Of a stretch of DNA of 64,000 bases, positions 50,034-60,617 are shown piece after piece. The notes below the pieces were generated by a model. That model ran no database searches, was not told where the DNA came from, and was given only the letters and a program-made list of their open reading frames with translations. Every line of letters starts with the position of its first letter. The stretch's first letter is position 1. Source of the stretch: Chlamydomonas sphaeroides (lineage: Eukaryota > Chlorophyta > Chlorophyceae > Chlamydomonadales > Chlamydomonadaceae); assembly GCA_001662425.1 (NCBI GenBank), contig BDDC01000118.1:16379-80378 (forward strand), read 5' to 3'. The position numbers were made by a program, and so were the translations under genes.

Positions 50034-53000
50034 TCACCGCTTGGCAGCCACCAGCAGCTCCACGGTGCCGGCCGCCGAGCGCTCCGCCGACAGCACCCGC
50101 AGCCCCGCGTTGGCGGCAAGGCGCTCCACGTCCTGCGGGGGCGCCAGCGAGGGAGGAGGCGGCGAGGGGAGGGGCGCACTGGGCTGAGCCCCTGTCCTTG
50201 GACAGCGCGAGGCCATATGGCCAGCGTCATGCATGATGGCCGCACACGGCCCGGCCCAACCCATACCCCTGCCCCTGCTCTTGACTTCCTGTCGGTTGCT
50301 GTCGGTTTTAGGGGCACCCGTGCTCCCCGGGGCCCTCCGCACCTGGTTCCACACGCAGCCCTTGCCCAGCGCCGCCACGGGGCCCGCGGTGGCGTCCTGC
50401 GGTGCCGGCGGTATAACCGCGCGAGGGGGAGGCAGCAGCAGGCGGCACGGCGCCCGGTCAGCGGCCTCCGCCAGCCAAGGCGAGCGCGGCACTGCCCCGG
50501 CGATGCCCCAAACAGCGTCCGCGGCTCTGTGGTGCGCCCCTGCTGCCAGCATGCCGGCAGAGGCCGCTGCCCCACCCAGCACCCCCGGCGCAGCCTCCCG
50601 GCCCCGCCCGCTGCACCCACACACTCTCTACCCCTCCCCCCTCCCCCCCTCCCCCCTTCCCCCCCTTCACCCCATTACGAACACACACACGGGTTGGGAC
50701 GGGCCGGGATGTTAAACCTACTTATAAATGGCGGCGCTTGGGATTCGCTCCCGCACTGGTGCACCGCTCTTGGCCGCATCCCTGCCTGCCTGTCGCACGG
50801 CTAATATGCCAATCCCCCAGGGCGTTGTGTGTCGGGATTATTACGAACACACGCACGGCCGGCGCGCCATTCTCCCTGGTCTGAACACACACCCCGCGGC
50901 CGCACCTGGTAGGCCGCCAGCAGCCCCTCGAAGCGCCCTTGCGTGTGGGGTTCCCGGCCCCACCCAGCGCCTCGGCCCCGCCCAGCCCCTCGGCCCCACC
51001 CGCTGCGCCACCCCCCGGCAGCCGCACCTGGTATGCCGCCAGCAGCGGGTTGTCGGAGCGGCTGTGCTCCAGCAGCAGCAGGCGGCCGCCTGAGGAGGCC
51101 GGCGCCAGCACGCGCGCCATCTGGCCGGCGCGGGGGCAGGCAGGGAGCCGGACGCAGGGGGCCGGGCGTGGCACGAGGGCAGCGCAGCGGTGACAGAGTG
51201 GAAGGGAGGGCCATGGCGGAGGCTGCGGAGGGCCGCGGCAGGCAGTGGTCGCTGCCGGACGGCCGCTCGCGACGGGTCGCAGGTCGGAGGTGTTGGGTTG
51301 CGCCATCGGGGTGTCACGTGACGTACGGCAGCCGTACGTGCCACGTACGGCACACACACACGCACTCCCTGAAACTGGTAAGATGGGTGGGTTTGGCGTT
51401 CCGAGCCCCTCCACGCGCACCTCGTTGAGCGCTGCTTGCGGGTCGGGGAAGACGCAGAGGCTGCGGCCAGGGGGCGGTCGGTGGGCGCAATGGGCCCCAG
51501 GTTGCAGCCGTGCGTGCGGCAGCTGCGGGAGGCCTCAAGGCACGTTAATGTCTACCCATCCACAACTACACCTACACTCACACCGACACCCACAGCCACC
51601 TGAAGGTGTCGACCACGGAGTCGAAGGCGCCGTCCGGGAAGGGCATCGCCGCCACATCCGCCTGTTGGAGGACATGGGCAGCAGCTAGGTTATGGCCTGG
51701 AGTGCGCCCAGCCATGCGCTGAGGCGCAGGGCCTCGGCCGTTCGTCACAAAACCCACCGCCGCGTTCCTGACCGCACCCCGACCGCCTGACCTCTCCGCC
51801 ACGCCCGCCGCCGTCCCTGTGGCCCCCACCTGGCTGAAGGCGATGGGCCGCCCCGCCAGGCCCGCACTGGCCGCCACCCTGCCCCGGGCCTGAGCCAGCA
51901 TGCCGGGACTTAGGTCCACTGCGGCAGGTTGGGGGTGGGGGAGGCACGGCCAGGGAGAGAAGCCGTTCGTGTTGTTGTTGTGTGGATGAGGAAGCAGCGT
52001 GCAGGCAGCATGCTCCGGCAGAGGTGTAATGCAGCGAATTTGAGGGCGGGGCTCCATGAGTCCGGATGGGGGCCCTGACGCACCCGCCTCCAGGGACGAA
52101 ACGCCGGCCTGCACCGAGGACGGCTCGGCCGCCCCATCGGCCCCCGCCTGCTGCTGCTGCCAGGTGTAGTACGGCAGGTTGAGGCCCGTGCCCACAGCCA
52201 CCTCCAGCACACGGCCGCGGGCCTGGCGCATGGGGCAGCAGGCAGGCGGCGGCCATAGGAGAGGGGAGAGGCGACAGGTGGGCTTGGGGAGAGGCGACAG
52301 GTGGGCTTGGGGCCACGGCCGGCCATGATGCCTCCATGCGGGTCATCAGCGTCCAAGCATCCAAGCATGTGTGCCGCGCTCAGGGCAGAGCAAGGCAGCG
52401 CAATGCAGGGCGCAGCGCGCAGTCTAACTTGTGCAGGGTACAGAGTGCAGTGCGTAGGATGTAGGGCACTGGGCAGCCTACCTGTGACAGCAGCTTCTGG
52501 CGCAGCTGCGGAAAGCCCAGCGCCTCGGCGGCGGCGCCGCCGTCCAGCTCGTCGTACGTCCCGGCGTAGCTGTTGGGTAAGCCACGGGTTGACGGGGTAA
52601 CGGGCATGAGGTGCAGACGGTCATTGGTTGTGCAGTGACTTGCAGAAAGCTAGAGTGTAGGACGGGACGTTCCGGACTGCAAGGTGACGGCCCCTGCGGC
52701 ATCGTCACGGAAATCGACTGGCCCCCGCCCGGCACAAGCCACCGCCGCCCGGCGCCCCGAGGCCCCGTGCCTGTCGTAGGCCTTCTGCACCTCCACGGTC
52801 GCTTGCGACGATGTTGCTGTGGACCCGGCGGAAGGCGCGAGCGCGGTCGCGTCCAGCGGCGCAAGCATGATGGATGCGGCGACGACCGAGGCCACGCCGA
52901 CGGATAGCGCGGCCGTTCCAGCGCCTGCGGAGCTGTGTGCTACATGTTGAGCCCTAGGTGAAAGCGCCGTTGGCTTGCTACTAATGCAACGAGCTTTCAA

Positions 53001-53054
53001 TGCGCCATGGGCACGGGTGAGCGCTACTCGCGACGGCCCGAGGCTCCGCTGCAT
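50034..53054 (-). CDS. SAM-dependent methyltransferase (UbiE-like, organelle-targeted)
   Basis: Class I SAM methyltransferase related to plant plastid/mitochondrial UbiE-type proteins; substrate unknown. Nine exons (minus): 53054-52771, 52569-52482, 52222-52084, 51918-51830, 51661-51600, 51460-51421, 51120-51028, 50396-50343 and 50132-50034 (315 residues). The N-terminus is Arg/Ser/Ala-rich and lacks early acidic residues (MQRSLGPSRVALTRAHGALK), as in transit peptides. A hydrophobic stretch follows (TAALSVGVASVVAASIMLAP). The core is AYDSYAGTYDELDGG, motif I VLEVAVGTGLNL (~129-140), post-I VDLSPGML, motif II PFPDGAFDSVVDTFSLC, and motif III MARVLAPASSGGRLLLLEH. The C-terminal cap is GKGCVWNQDVERLAANAGL. 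Intron 1 needs a GC donor to build the YDSYA box. Intron 7 (631 nt) contains copies of the GAACACACG repeat. Confidence 0.85.
50674..50693 (+). repeat. GAACACACG repeat, intronic copy
   Basis: ATTACGAACACACACACGGG in intron 7 of the methyltransferase gene, related to the cluster at 26221-26283. Confidence 0.7.
50836..50854 (+). repeat. GAACACACG repeat, intronic copy
   Basis: GATTATTACGAACACACGC, identical over 19 nt to 26265-26283. It lies in intron 7 of the methyltransferase gene, 160 bp from the copy at 50674. Confidence 0.85.
52266..52312 (+). repeat. 23-bp tandem duplication
   Basis: Two adjoining copies of a 23-bp unit starting GAGAGGCGACAGG, in intron 2 of the methyltransferase gene. 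Confidence 0.85.
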
Positions 53055-53815
53055 TGTATCAGGCGATAAGTTGATAATTGGCAACTGAGCTTTCGTGCAA
53101 GCTCGCGCTCGGGCACAATGACACGAACCCTGGCAGCGGTCGTGAGTTATCCACCTGCCTCGCGCCTTCCCTCGCCAGAACCCAACCTCCACCGCATCCG
53201 CACTCAGCCTTTCCTGCATAGCTGACAGCCGGCTCAACGCCTGCGCTTGACCACCACTCGCATCGTACCAGGAGTGTCCTCGTGCTGACGCCCCGTGCCT
53301 TCGCCCCTGCTCGCTTCCCCTGGACGCCTGATGCTGCCGCCTGCCTAACACGCAGAGCATTTCTCATCGCGCTTGCCTGCAATTGCGACCCAAATAGCGA
53401 CCATGATCAGTTGCCCGGCGGGCCTGCCTTTCCAAATGCTGTCCGTGCGGAAATCCCATCCGCAGTGGTGACCAAAGAAAGCGAAAGTACGTGAAGGCAG
53501 CACGTGACCGGTCCCTGCCTTTTGCATGCGCGTGGCCTATGAGCTCTTAAGCCAAGGCACATCTTTCTCCCCTGTTCCACACAACGGCCCCACCAGGGTC
53601 TCAGTGGCGTTCGAACGCGTGGACGATCTCGTCAGCGGCAAAAGGCCGGGGGACAGCGGAGGAGCGTGAGGGCGCGTGCTCGTGTGGGTATGTGAGATAG
53701 CAGTGGGTTTCAGGTGGGCCAGATCATAACGTAGGGCATGCCAATTGAGCTTGAATTGGTTGTCCCTACCTCCGCAGCACCCTCGCTGCAGTAGTCGCCC
53801 GCGACAATTGCGGCC
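53055..53815. other. Divergent upstream region
   Basis: About 760 bp between the starts of the methyltransferase (-) and DUF2834 (+) genes. Both promoters should lie here; no element was recognised and no coding exon was seen. Confidence 0.4.
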
Positions 53816-56773
53816 ATGTCGTCGAACCTACTCTCACGTCGCACGACGCCCAGCTGCCTGCGTGGGCGGCAAGTGGAGCTGACGCCGGGAGCATGCCGGG
53901 TAAGTGAACTACATCGCAGTCTACAGGCTGCAATCCTTCATGTCCGCCTCACATTTGCGCTGGCTCGTCGCAGGTATCCATGCTGGCGTCGCGGCCACAG
54001 CTGCTCAGCCGGACTCAGCAACAACAACCGGCGCTGCGCTCGCCCAAGGCCGTAAGTCGGCACGTCGTGGCTCGCGCTAGCCCACCGGCGTCGCCCGGCC
54101 CCAGCGGCCCGGGCTCCAGCGAGTCCGCCGGCGACAACAACCAGCTGCTCGTCTCGATCGGCATCGGCGCGCTATGGGTCGGGTTGCTAGGTGAGGCCAG
54201 TCTCACGCAGGAGTCCGGACGGCTCAGCTGCGCACCGCCCGCGCTGGCTCTGCCAGCGCCCCTGCCGCAGCGCCTGTCGCTGCTCTGCAATCAGAATGCA
54301 CCACGCAGCGCCATGGCTGCCGTCCTAGTATGCCGTGCGCCATGCCACCTCCGCTATCGCACCTCGCCACCCGTTGCCTCGTTGCCGGACCTTGCCGTGC
54401 GTCGGAAAGGCCCCCTCGGTGGCCGCCGCTCGTCAGCCGCCCTGCCGGGCCGCGCTGCTGGCTCCCTGCCGACCAACAGCCCCCCGCCAGCCACCCCAGC
54501 TCAGCGTCCGTCACGCCACACCCCAGCGCCATCGCCCGCCCCAGACGCCCAACCGCCCATCCTCCCCGCTCTCGCCCGCACCCCAACGCCAGCCGCTTGC
54601 CCGAAACCCAGCCCCAGCTGTCCCCCCTCCCCCTACCCCTCCTCGTTTCCGCCCCTCACCTTCACCTCGCCTCCCTCGCCCCACCTCCCTCCCCAGCCTA
54701 CGCGTTCTTGCTGGCGCCCAACCAGACGCCCTACCGCGACCAGATCTTCGTTGAGCGCATCGTGGGGCTGGGCATGAAGGACGGCTTCGTGGTCAACCCG
54801 GTGGGCGGGGAGAGGGCGTGTGCGGCTGGGGTAGCCGCAGGAGCGGGCGAGGCGGGATGCAAGGAGGCTTCCCGGGGAGGTGGGGGCGCGGAGCTGGGGC
54901 GAGCGGGCAGGCGCGTGCAATGGGCAAGGCATGGAGAGATTAGGGGCGGCTGGCGACAGCGCTGGCCCTCCCCGACGATCAAGACGCGATCGATTCCACC
55001 GTACCCCAAATTCTGCCCATCCTCCAACGGCCCCCTCCCCTTCCCCACGCACGCCCCACGCCTAATGTTCGGCTAACTTGGTTGCCCGCTGCTCCCTCGG
55101 CACCGGCACACCCCCTGCCGCACCAGGTGTTTGTGGCGCTGTTCAGCATCATGGGCATCTACCCCGCCATCTACGCGTCGCTGCTGGTGCCCGGCGGCCG
55201 CAGTGAGAACAAGGTGCGGCAGCAGCGGGACAGCGCCCGGGTTCCCTGATCCACCGCCGCTGGGGACCCTGCTTGGGCCGGCAGCTGGAGTATGGGCTGA
55301 CTCCGCAGCACGCACGCCGCGCGGCAGCCCCCACGCATCGGCCCGTCACCCGGCGCCAGCCAGGCGGCGCCAGCCCGGCCCCGCACACAGCCGCGCCGGC
55401 GCCGCGGTGCAACCGTGGCGGCGCTGCACCCGCCCCTGCCCGCGGTGCCTCAGATCCCGGCCTGGCCCTTTGTGACTGCGTCCTTTGCGCTGGGCGCCTT
55501 TGCGCTGCTGCCATACATGGCGCTGTGGCGTCCCATCGCGCGCGCCGAGGACAACCCGCTGCCGCCGCCACCGTCGGAGCTGGAGGGCTGGAACCGGCTG
55601 TTCATGAAGGTACGCGCCCGTCCGTCCGTCCATCCGTCCGTTGGCCGAGGGTGAATGTGCGGAAGGGCGTCTGGAATGGAGGCCGGGGAGTTGGGCTCTG
55701 CGTGCGAGCAAGGGCGGCTGGGATTGTTCGCTGGGGCTGAGGGTTGAGGCTGGGGCCGGTGTGCGCGGTGCGATCGTGAGGCGGGGGCGAATGAGTGGCG
55801 TGAGTGGCTTTGGACACTTGCAGCGGGCTGCGTCTCGAAAGGGACTCGCCTAGTGCTCTTGACAGGAGGCCCGTGGCGGGGCCAGTTGGCCTCGAGGCTT
55901 TGGCGACCGGTATCCGCCGCTTCTGCACGCCTGCACCGCCCTAGGGCCGCTCGCACCGTCCGCGCTGCGCCTGTTCCTGCAGGGCGCCGAGACGCCGGTG
56001 CTGCCGGCGCTGCTGCTGGCGGGGTCGCTGTACTACATCTACATGGTGCGCGATACGGAAGAGTGCACCTAGCATGTATGTGGATTGTATAGATCGGCAT
56101 TTGCAGAGTGCTGCTGGCGGAGTGCTGCTTGGGGGGTCGCTGTACTACATCTATCTACATGTGATAGCTGCGCCTTCCCATTGAGAAGAAGCGACGAGAA
56201 GCGACCTCGACATTGCGAGGCCTGCCGCCAGCCGTCGGTGGCCCGGCGCTGACTCCGCGCCCCCCTGCACACAGTCTCCCCAGACCCTCCTCGTCTCCCC
56301 TCTCTCCTCCCCTCTCTCCTGCCCTCTCTCCTCCCTCCGCAGGCCGCCTCCTCAGACGGCGCCGTGTGGCTGGACTACCTCAAGCTCTTCGACGAGAGCC
56401 GCCTGGTGCACGTCACCACCATTGACTTCGCCACGCTCACCGCGCTGGCGCCCTTCTGGATGGAGAACGACGCGGCGGGGCGCAACTGGGACAAGAGGTG
56501 GGGCCGGGGCGCCGGGCGGCGCAAGGCGCCCGGGCGGGGAGCGAGGGCCGCAAGTGCGGCAGGAGGAGGGCAGGGTGGCTGCAGGCAGCCTGCTAGAGTC
56601 CGCCGCCTAGCGACCCTTAACGACACCTTCGCGCCTGCCCGGCCCGGCCCCCGTTCGCTGCTTGCCTCCTGCGTACGTGCAGGGGCTCGGTGCTGCCGGT
56701 GCTGTGCCTGCTGCCGCTGGTGGGCCCCTGCATCTACCTGCTGCTGCGCCCCAAGAGTGCCAAGGCGGAGTAG
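53816..56773 (+). CDS. DUF2834-domain plastid membrane protein
   Basis: Predicted multipass protein of the cyanobacterial/plastid DUF2834 family; function unknown. Eight exons: 53816-53899, 53974-54190, 54697-54800, 55127-55213, 55454-55609, 55983-56045, 56343-56497 and 56683-56773 (318 residues). The first ~75 residues are Arg/Ser/Gln-rich, as in chloroplast transit peptides. Membrane segments: SIGIGALWVGLLAYAFLLAP; then NPVFVALFSIMGIYPAIYA, SLLVPGGRSENKIPAWPFV, FALGAFALLPYMALWRP, PALLLAGSLYYIYM, and the last GSVLPVLCLLPLVGPCIYLL. The MGIYPxIYxxLL and IPAWPFVxxSFxxGAFALLPY blocks match the family as I know it. A soluble loop carries the RLVHVTTIDFATL region typical of plastid members. Intron 6 contains a second, in-phase copy of exon 6 (56107-56160). 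Confidence 0.85.
56107..56160 (+). other. Duplicated, possibly alternative copy of DUF2834 exon 6
   Basis: A 54-nt segment preceded by TTTGCAG and followed by GTGATA reads SAAGGVLLGGSLYYIYLH in phase 0 on both sides. Exon 6 (55983-56045) reads GAETPVLPALLLAGSLYYIYM, also phase 0. Both share GTCGCTGTACTACATCTA exactly. It could be a mutually exclusive exon or a decaying duplicate. Confidence 0.6.
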
Positions 56774-58038
56774 GCAGCGAGGGACGCAGCGGCGTAGCAC
56801 CGTGCTGGCGGTGGCGGTGGCGCGGTGACGCGGTGGCGGTGGGGGGTCGCTGCAGGGGTGGGCCACACGAGGGGGGCCTGCTCGGGAAGCGCGGAGGGCA
56901 CAAGCAAGCACGCATGGGGCTTGGGCGTGAGGAGCGCCGTGATCGCGTGGTGTTGTGGCGGCGGTGGTGGCTGGGGGGATGGGGTGGGGTGGCGCAGCTT
57001 GTCCCCGTCTGGTCTGGGTGGCCTCTTTTTGGGGCGAGCCATGCACCCATGCGCAGCTGGGGAGGTTTGTCCCTGTGCTCGACATGAGATACGGGAGATT
57101 GTGAAGCGTACCGGAAGCCACACAAGCCTCGAGGTGCTCAGGTCGCTCCGGCCGGCGACCCTTTCAGAACGTGTAGTGGCGAAGGATTTGAGCCTGGAGA
57201 CCGGTATCCACTCAGATGAATGGTCTCAGTTGCGTGGTTGATGGGAGCGGCCGGTACAACGGTGACGACGTACGTGGGCGGGGTAGGGAGGAGCACGTGG
57301 ACGAGCACGCAGGACGGGCTTGTGGCATGAGGTGGTGGGCATCGTCAGGCCGGGGATGGGGCGGGGGATGGTTTTTGAGGTAGGAGGGCGTGTGGCTATA
57401 CCGGTAGGAGAGCGTGTGGCTACGCCCTTGCCGCGAGGCAGAACTGCTATCGACTGCTTGTGTTGTACAGTGTTGTACATGAGTGTACGCCCTATTATGG
57501 AAAACCAAGGCGAAGCCTGCGAAAACGAGGATTCTCTATATCCGGTAGCCTGCGTGCGCCAAGTGCTCTAGTGGTGACGCTGACGTGGAGCGTGCACACG
57601 CACCAATGGCTCCAACCCAGGGTTTCGCGATAGCAGAATGACTGATGGCGAGCGGACTCGCGTGATCTTGGAGCCTCGGGGGATGGGGGGCCAGCGGGGG
57701 GACTGCTTCTTACCAGAGATGACGAGGAAGGGGCAGCGGGAGGGGCCGTGCCACGGTGCCAGCCTAGCAAGTCAGAGAAGGCATGTGCCAGGCCGTGCCG
57801 GTTGCACAGCATACCGCATAGATGCCTCTGAACGGCATTCAACGCGTGAACCCTGAAGCGGTCAGCAGTATCGCCATGCTTCCTCGGCAACCGTCACCGC
57901 CTACGGACATGTACTTCACTTGAGATATAACCTTGTAAAGCATGCAGTGCAGCTCGGCATACGTGTCAGATTGTCGCAGCTGTCTTGGCTCAAAATATAG
58001 GGTCGTCAGCGTCACCACTGCCTCAGCACGCAAGCAGC
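56774..58038. other. Intergenic region
   Basis: Between the DUF2834 and MYND genes. Apart from the dispersed repeat copy no feature is clear; base composition becomes less GC-rich after 57.4 kb, as expected for a promoter/5' UTR zone. Confidence 0.4.
57007..57070 (-). repeat. Dispersed ~60-bp repeat, copy B
   Basis: Inverse match to 38891-38956. It lies about 230 bp past the DUF2834 gene stop, probably in its 3' UTR. Confidence 0.85.
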
Positions 58039-58232
58039 ATGCAACGGGGCAGGGGTGGGGCCCGTTGTGGTGGCAGAGCTGCTTCTGCACAGTCGCTGAC
58101 GCAATTGGACGAGGCGGCGAGCCTTCTGGAGTGCGTCGCCAACAAGCCGCCCAGCCAGCCCGCGTCGAACGCCATTAAACAGCTAGAGTTAACCTTGTCG
58201 CCGCGATCTCGGTGTGCATCGCGGGTGTGGGC
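58039..58232 (+). pseudogene. Possible frameshifted 5' part of the MYND gene
   Basis: From an ATG at 58039 one frame gives a helix-like segment (AQSLTQLDEAASLLECVANK then SNAIKQLELTL). At about 58195-58202 the sensible reading shifts to the next frame (VAAISVCIAGVGMPHEALRA), which continues into the MYND coding exon. No intron fits between them. Either the assembly has an indel here, or translation begins at 58233 and this is 5' UTR. Confidence 0.35.
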
Positions 58233-60617
58233 ATGCCGCACGAGGCTCTGCGCGCGCGACCGTGGGCGTACCTGGGCGAGGTGCACCCGTCGCTGGCGGC
58301 GCCAGTGGAGCAGGTGAGGCAGGGCCGCTGCTGTCGGCTGTCGTACTGTGTCGTATCGTCGATTGAGCATATCGAGTTGAATCGTCGACGTATGGATGTG
58401 CGACAGTGGAGCCGGTGAGGCAGGCGGCTGCTGTGCGTGTGTGTGTGGGGTGGGGGGCGGCATGGCAAAGCTCACCTCGCAGGAGTCTCAAAGTGGGCTT
58501 GGACCTCATGTGCGCTTCCCGTGCCCCCCTCGTGACGGCAGGCCCAGCGGCTGCTGTCCGGCCCGCGGCTGCAGTTCTGGCTGGCCACGGAGCTGGTGGT
58601 GGCGGCCGCGGCCCGCGGCCAGGGGCCCAGCCGCGGCCTGCCGGCTGAGCTGCTGGCGCCGCCGCAGCTGCCCCTGCAGCCGGCGCTTGAATTGCCGTTC
58701 CTAAATGTAGCAGGCCTAGCGTGGATCACCATGGTACCCGGGCGGCGGGAAGGCCCAGCCCTGGCGCAGCGGCCCAAGGGCGTCGGCCCGCTGCCGTCGC
58801 CGCCGCCGGCCGCCGACGCGCTGCCGCGGCCACCCCTTTCGATTTACACGGCGACCCAGGCGTACGACATGCTGCACGGCGTGCTGCGGCCGGCGCTGTC
58901 GGACGGGCGGGCGGACTACCTCAACACCCACAGCGCACTCGCCCATCTGCTGCGGCTGGCGCTGGAGCTGCGGCCGGCGGCGCTGGCGGCCCGGCTGTTG
59001 GGCCTGTGGGACTGCGTGGCGTCGGGGCTGGAAACCATGTCCAGCGTGGCCATCGACATGCTCAAGATCGTCCGCCTGGCCGGCCTGCTGCTGATGCTGG
59101 AGCTGCCTAAGGAGGCCGTGCAGGCGGCGGCGGCGGCGGCGGTTCCCGGCGGCGGCGGCGCGCCGCTGCCCGCCGAGCCGGCCGGCTGCCCGCCCAGCCT
59201 TCGGTGCGCGCTGGCGGCCGGCTTTGTGCCCGCGGTGGAGGCGCTGCTGCGGCGCCTGGCGGCGGAGAGGACACCAGAAGCCGCGAGCGCCATCCACTTT
59301 ACTATCAACGCGCTGCTGCGCTTCTCGGGCGTGTGGCCCGCGCTGCTGGCGCACGGCCCGGCGCGGCAGATTGCGGCCCTCATCGTGACGCTGCGCAAGG
59401 CCTGCTCCCGGCTGCTGGGCGTGACGATAAAGGAGACGCTGTGTGTAAGCTCGTATTCGATTCGCGCCATCGCCCCGGCTGAAGCTCGCGGCTCTGAGCA
59501 CTGCTGCGCGCTGCTGGCTTCGCTGCTGGAGCAGACGGCGGCGGCGGCGGAGCTCCTGCCGCCCCTGTCGCCGCTGCTTGGCGGGGCCACGGCTTCCGAC
59601 GTCGCCGTGGACCCGCTTTCCCACAATAATTCCTTCGAGCCAGAGCCCTGCGCGCCCGTGGAACTGCCCTGGCTGCTGCGCGCCGGCGGCCGCCCAGCGC
59701 CCGGCTCAGCGGCCGCCGCGCAGCAGGCGGAGCTGGCCGTGTTCGCGGCGGCGCAGTGGCTGCCAGCTGTGGCAGTTTTCGCCGTCAGGGACCACTGGTG
59801 CTCGACCCCGGTAGCCGAGTGGCTCCGCTGGTCGGGCCTGGCTGTGCTTCACTGCGTCGATGCAGGCCGTCGGTCCGCTTGGGCGGCGCTCCGCGAGGCG
59901 AGCGTGACGCCCGCTGTGTCGCTGCACCGCTGGGCCAGCCTGGTGATGAGGCAGCTACAGCTGCCGACCGTCACGGCTCGCCTGCTGCAGCAGACCGGAA
60001 ACGCTGCTGCGCGCGGCGCCGGGTCGGGAGGGTCCGACGCGGACATGTGGGTTCTGCCGCCGGCCCTGGACGCGCTGGAGCTGCTGGCGATGTTCTGTCT
60101 GCAGGACATGATTGCCAGCCTCACCGCTGAGGGCCTGCTGGCCGGCGAGCCGCGCCGCGTCGACGAGCGCCTGCGGGCGCTGCTGCTGCGGCACGGCCGC
60201 CCCGAGCTGCTGGCGGCGCTGGAGGAGCTGGCGTCGCGAGGGCTGGCGGAGCAAGGCCGTGCCGGCACCGCCAGGGACGGGGAGGAGCAACGGCCGGCGG
60301 GGGCAGCGGCGCACGCCGATGGGCCGGGGCTGGCGGCGTTGCGGGCGCTGGTGGAGGAGCGCTGGCGCGGTGTGCCCAGGCCGCCGCTGCCGCCGCCGCC
60401 GCTCAGCGGCCGCAGCGAGGGCGCCTGCGGCCTGCAGCTGTGCGCCAACCCGGGCTGCGAAGTCGTGGATGGCCCCAGCGAGGCGGCGGCCGCACCCCGG
60501 CGGGTGTGCAAGCGGTGCGGGGTGGTGTGGTACTGCTGCGGCGCCTGCCAGCTGGCGCACTGGCGCTCGGGGCACGAGCAGGAGTGTGCGGAGATGGCCA
60601 CGGGCATGGCCCAGTGA
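58233..60617 (+). CDS. MYND-type zinc-finger protein
   Basis: Exons 58233-58313 and 58542-60617 join in phase 0 (APVEQ to AQRLLSGPRLQFWL), giving 718 residues. The body is a long Leu/Ala-rich, helix-prone region without a named domain; it looks like an alpha-solenoid-type scaffold (e.g. LLRLALELRPAALAARLLGL). The C-terminus is a MYND finger (about residues 670-714): LCANPGCEV, then CKRCGVVWYC-CGACQLAHW, then RSGHEQEC. Ligand order C-C-C-C-C-C-H-C fits the family, which binds protein partners through proline-containing peptides. Such proteins are abundant in green algae, mostly uncharacterised. The start ATG is the first in this frame; homology may begin earlier (see the adjoining frameshift entry). 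Confidence 0.8.

Noticed and set aside
49248..50804. Plus-strand 518-codon open frame rich in Pro/Gln/Arg
   Set aside because: Overlaps the methyltransferase 3' exons and introns, lacks conserved blocks, and reads through simple C-rich runs.
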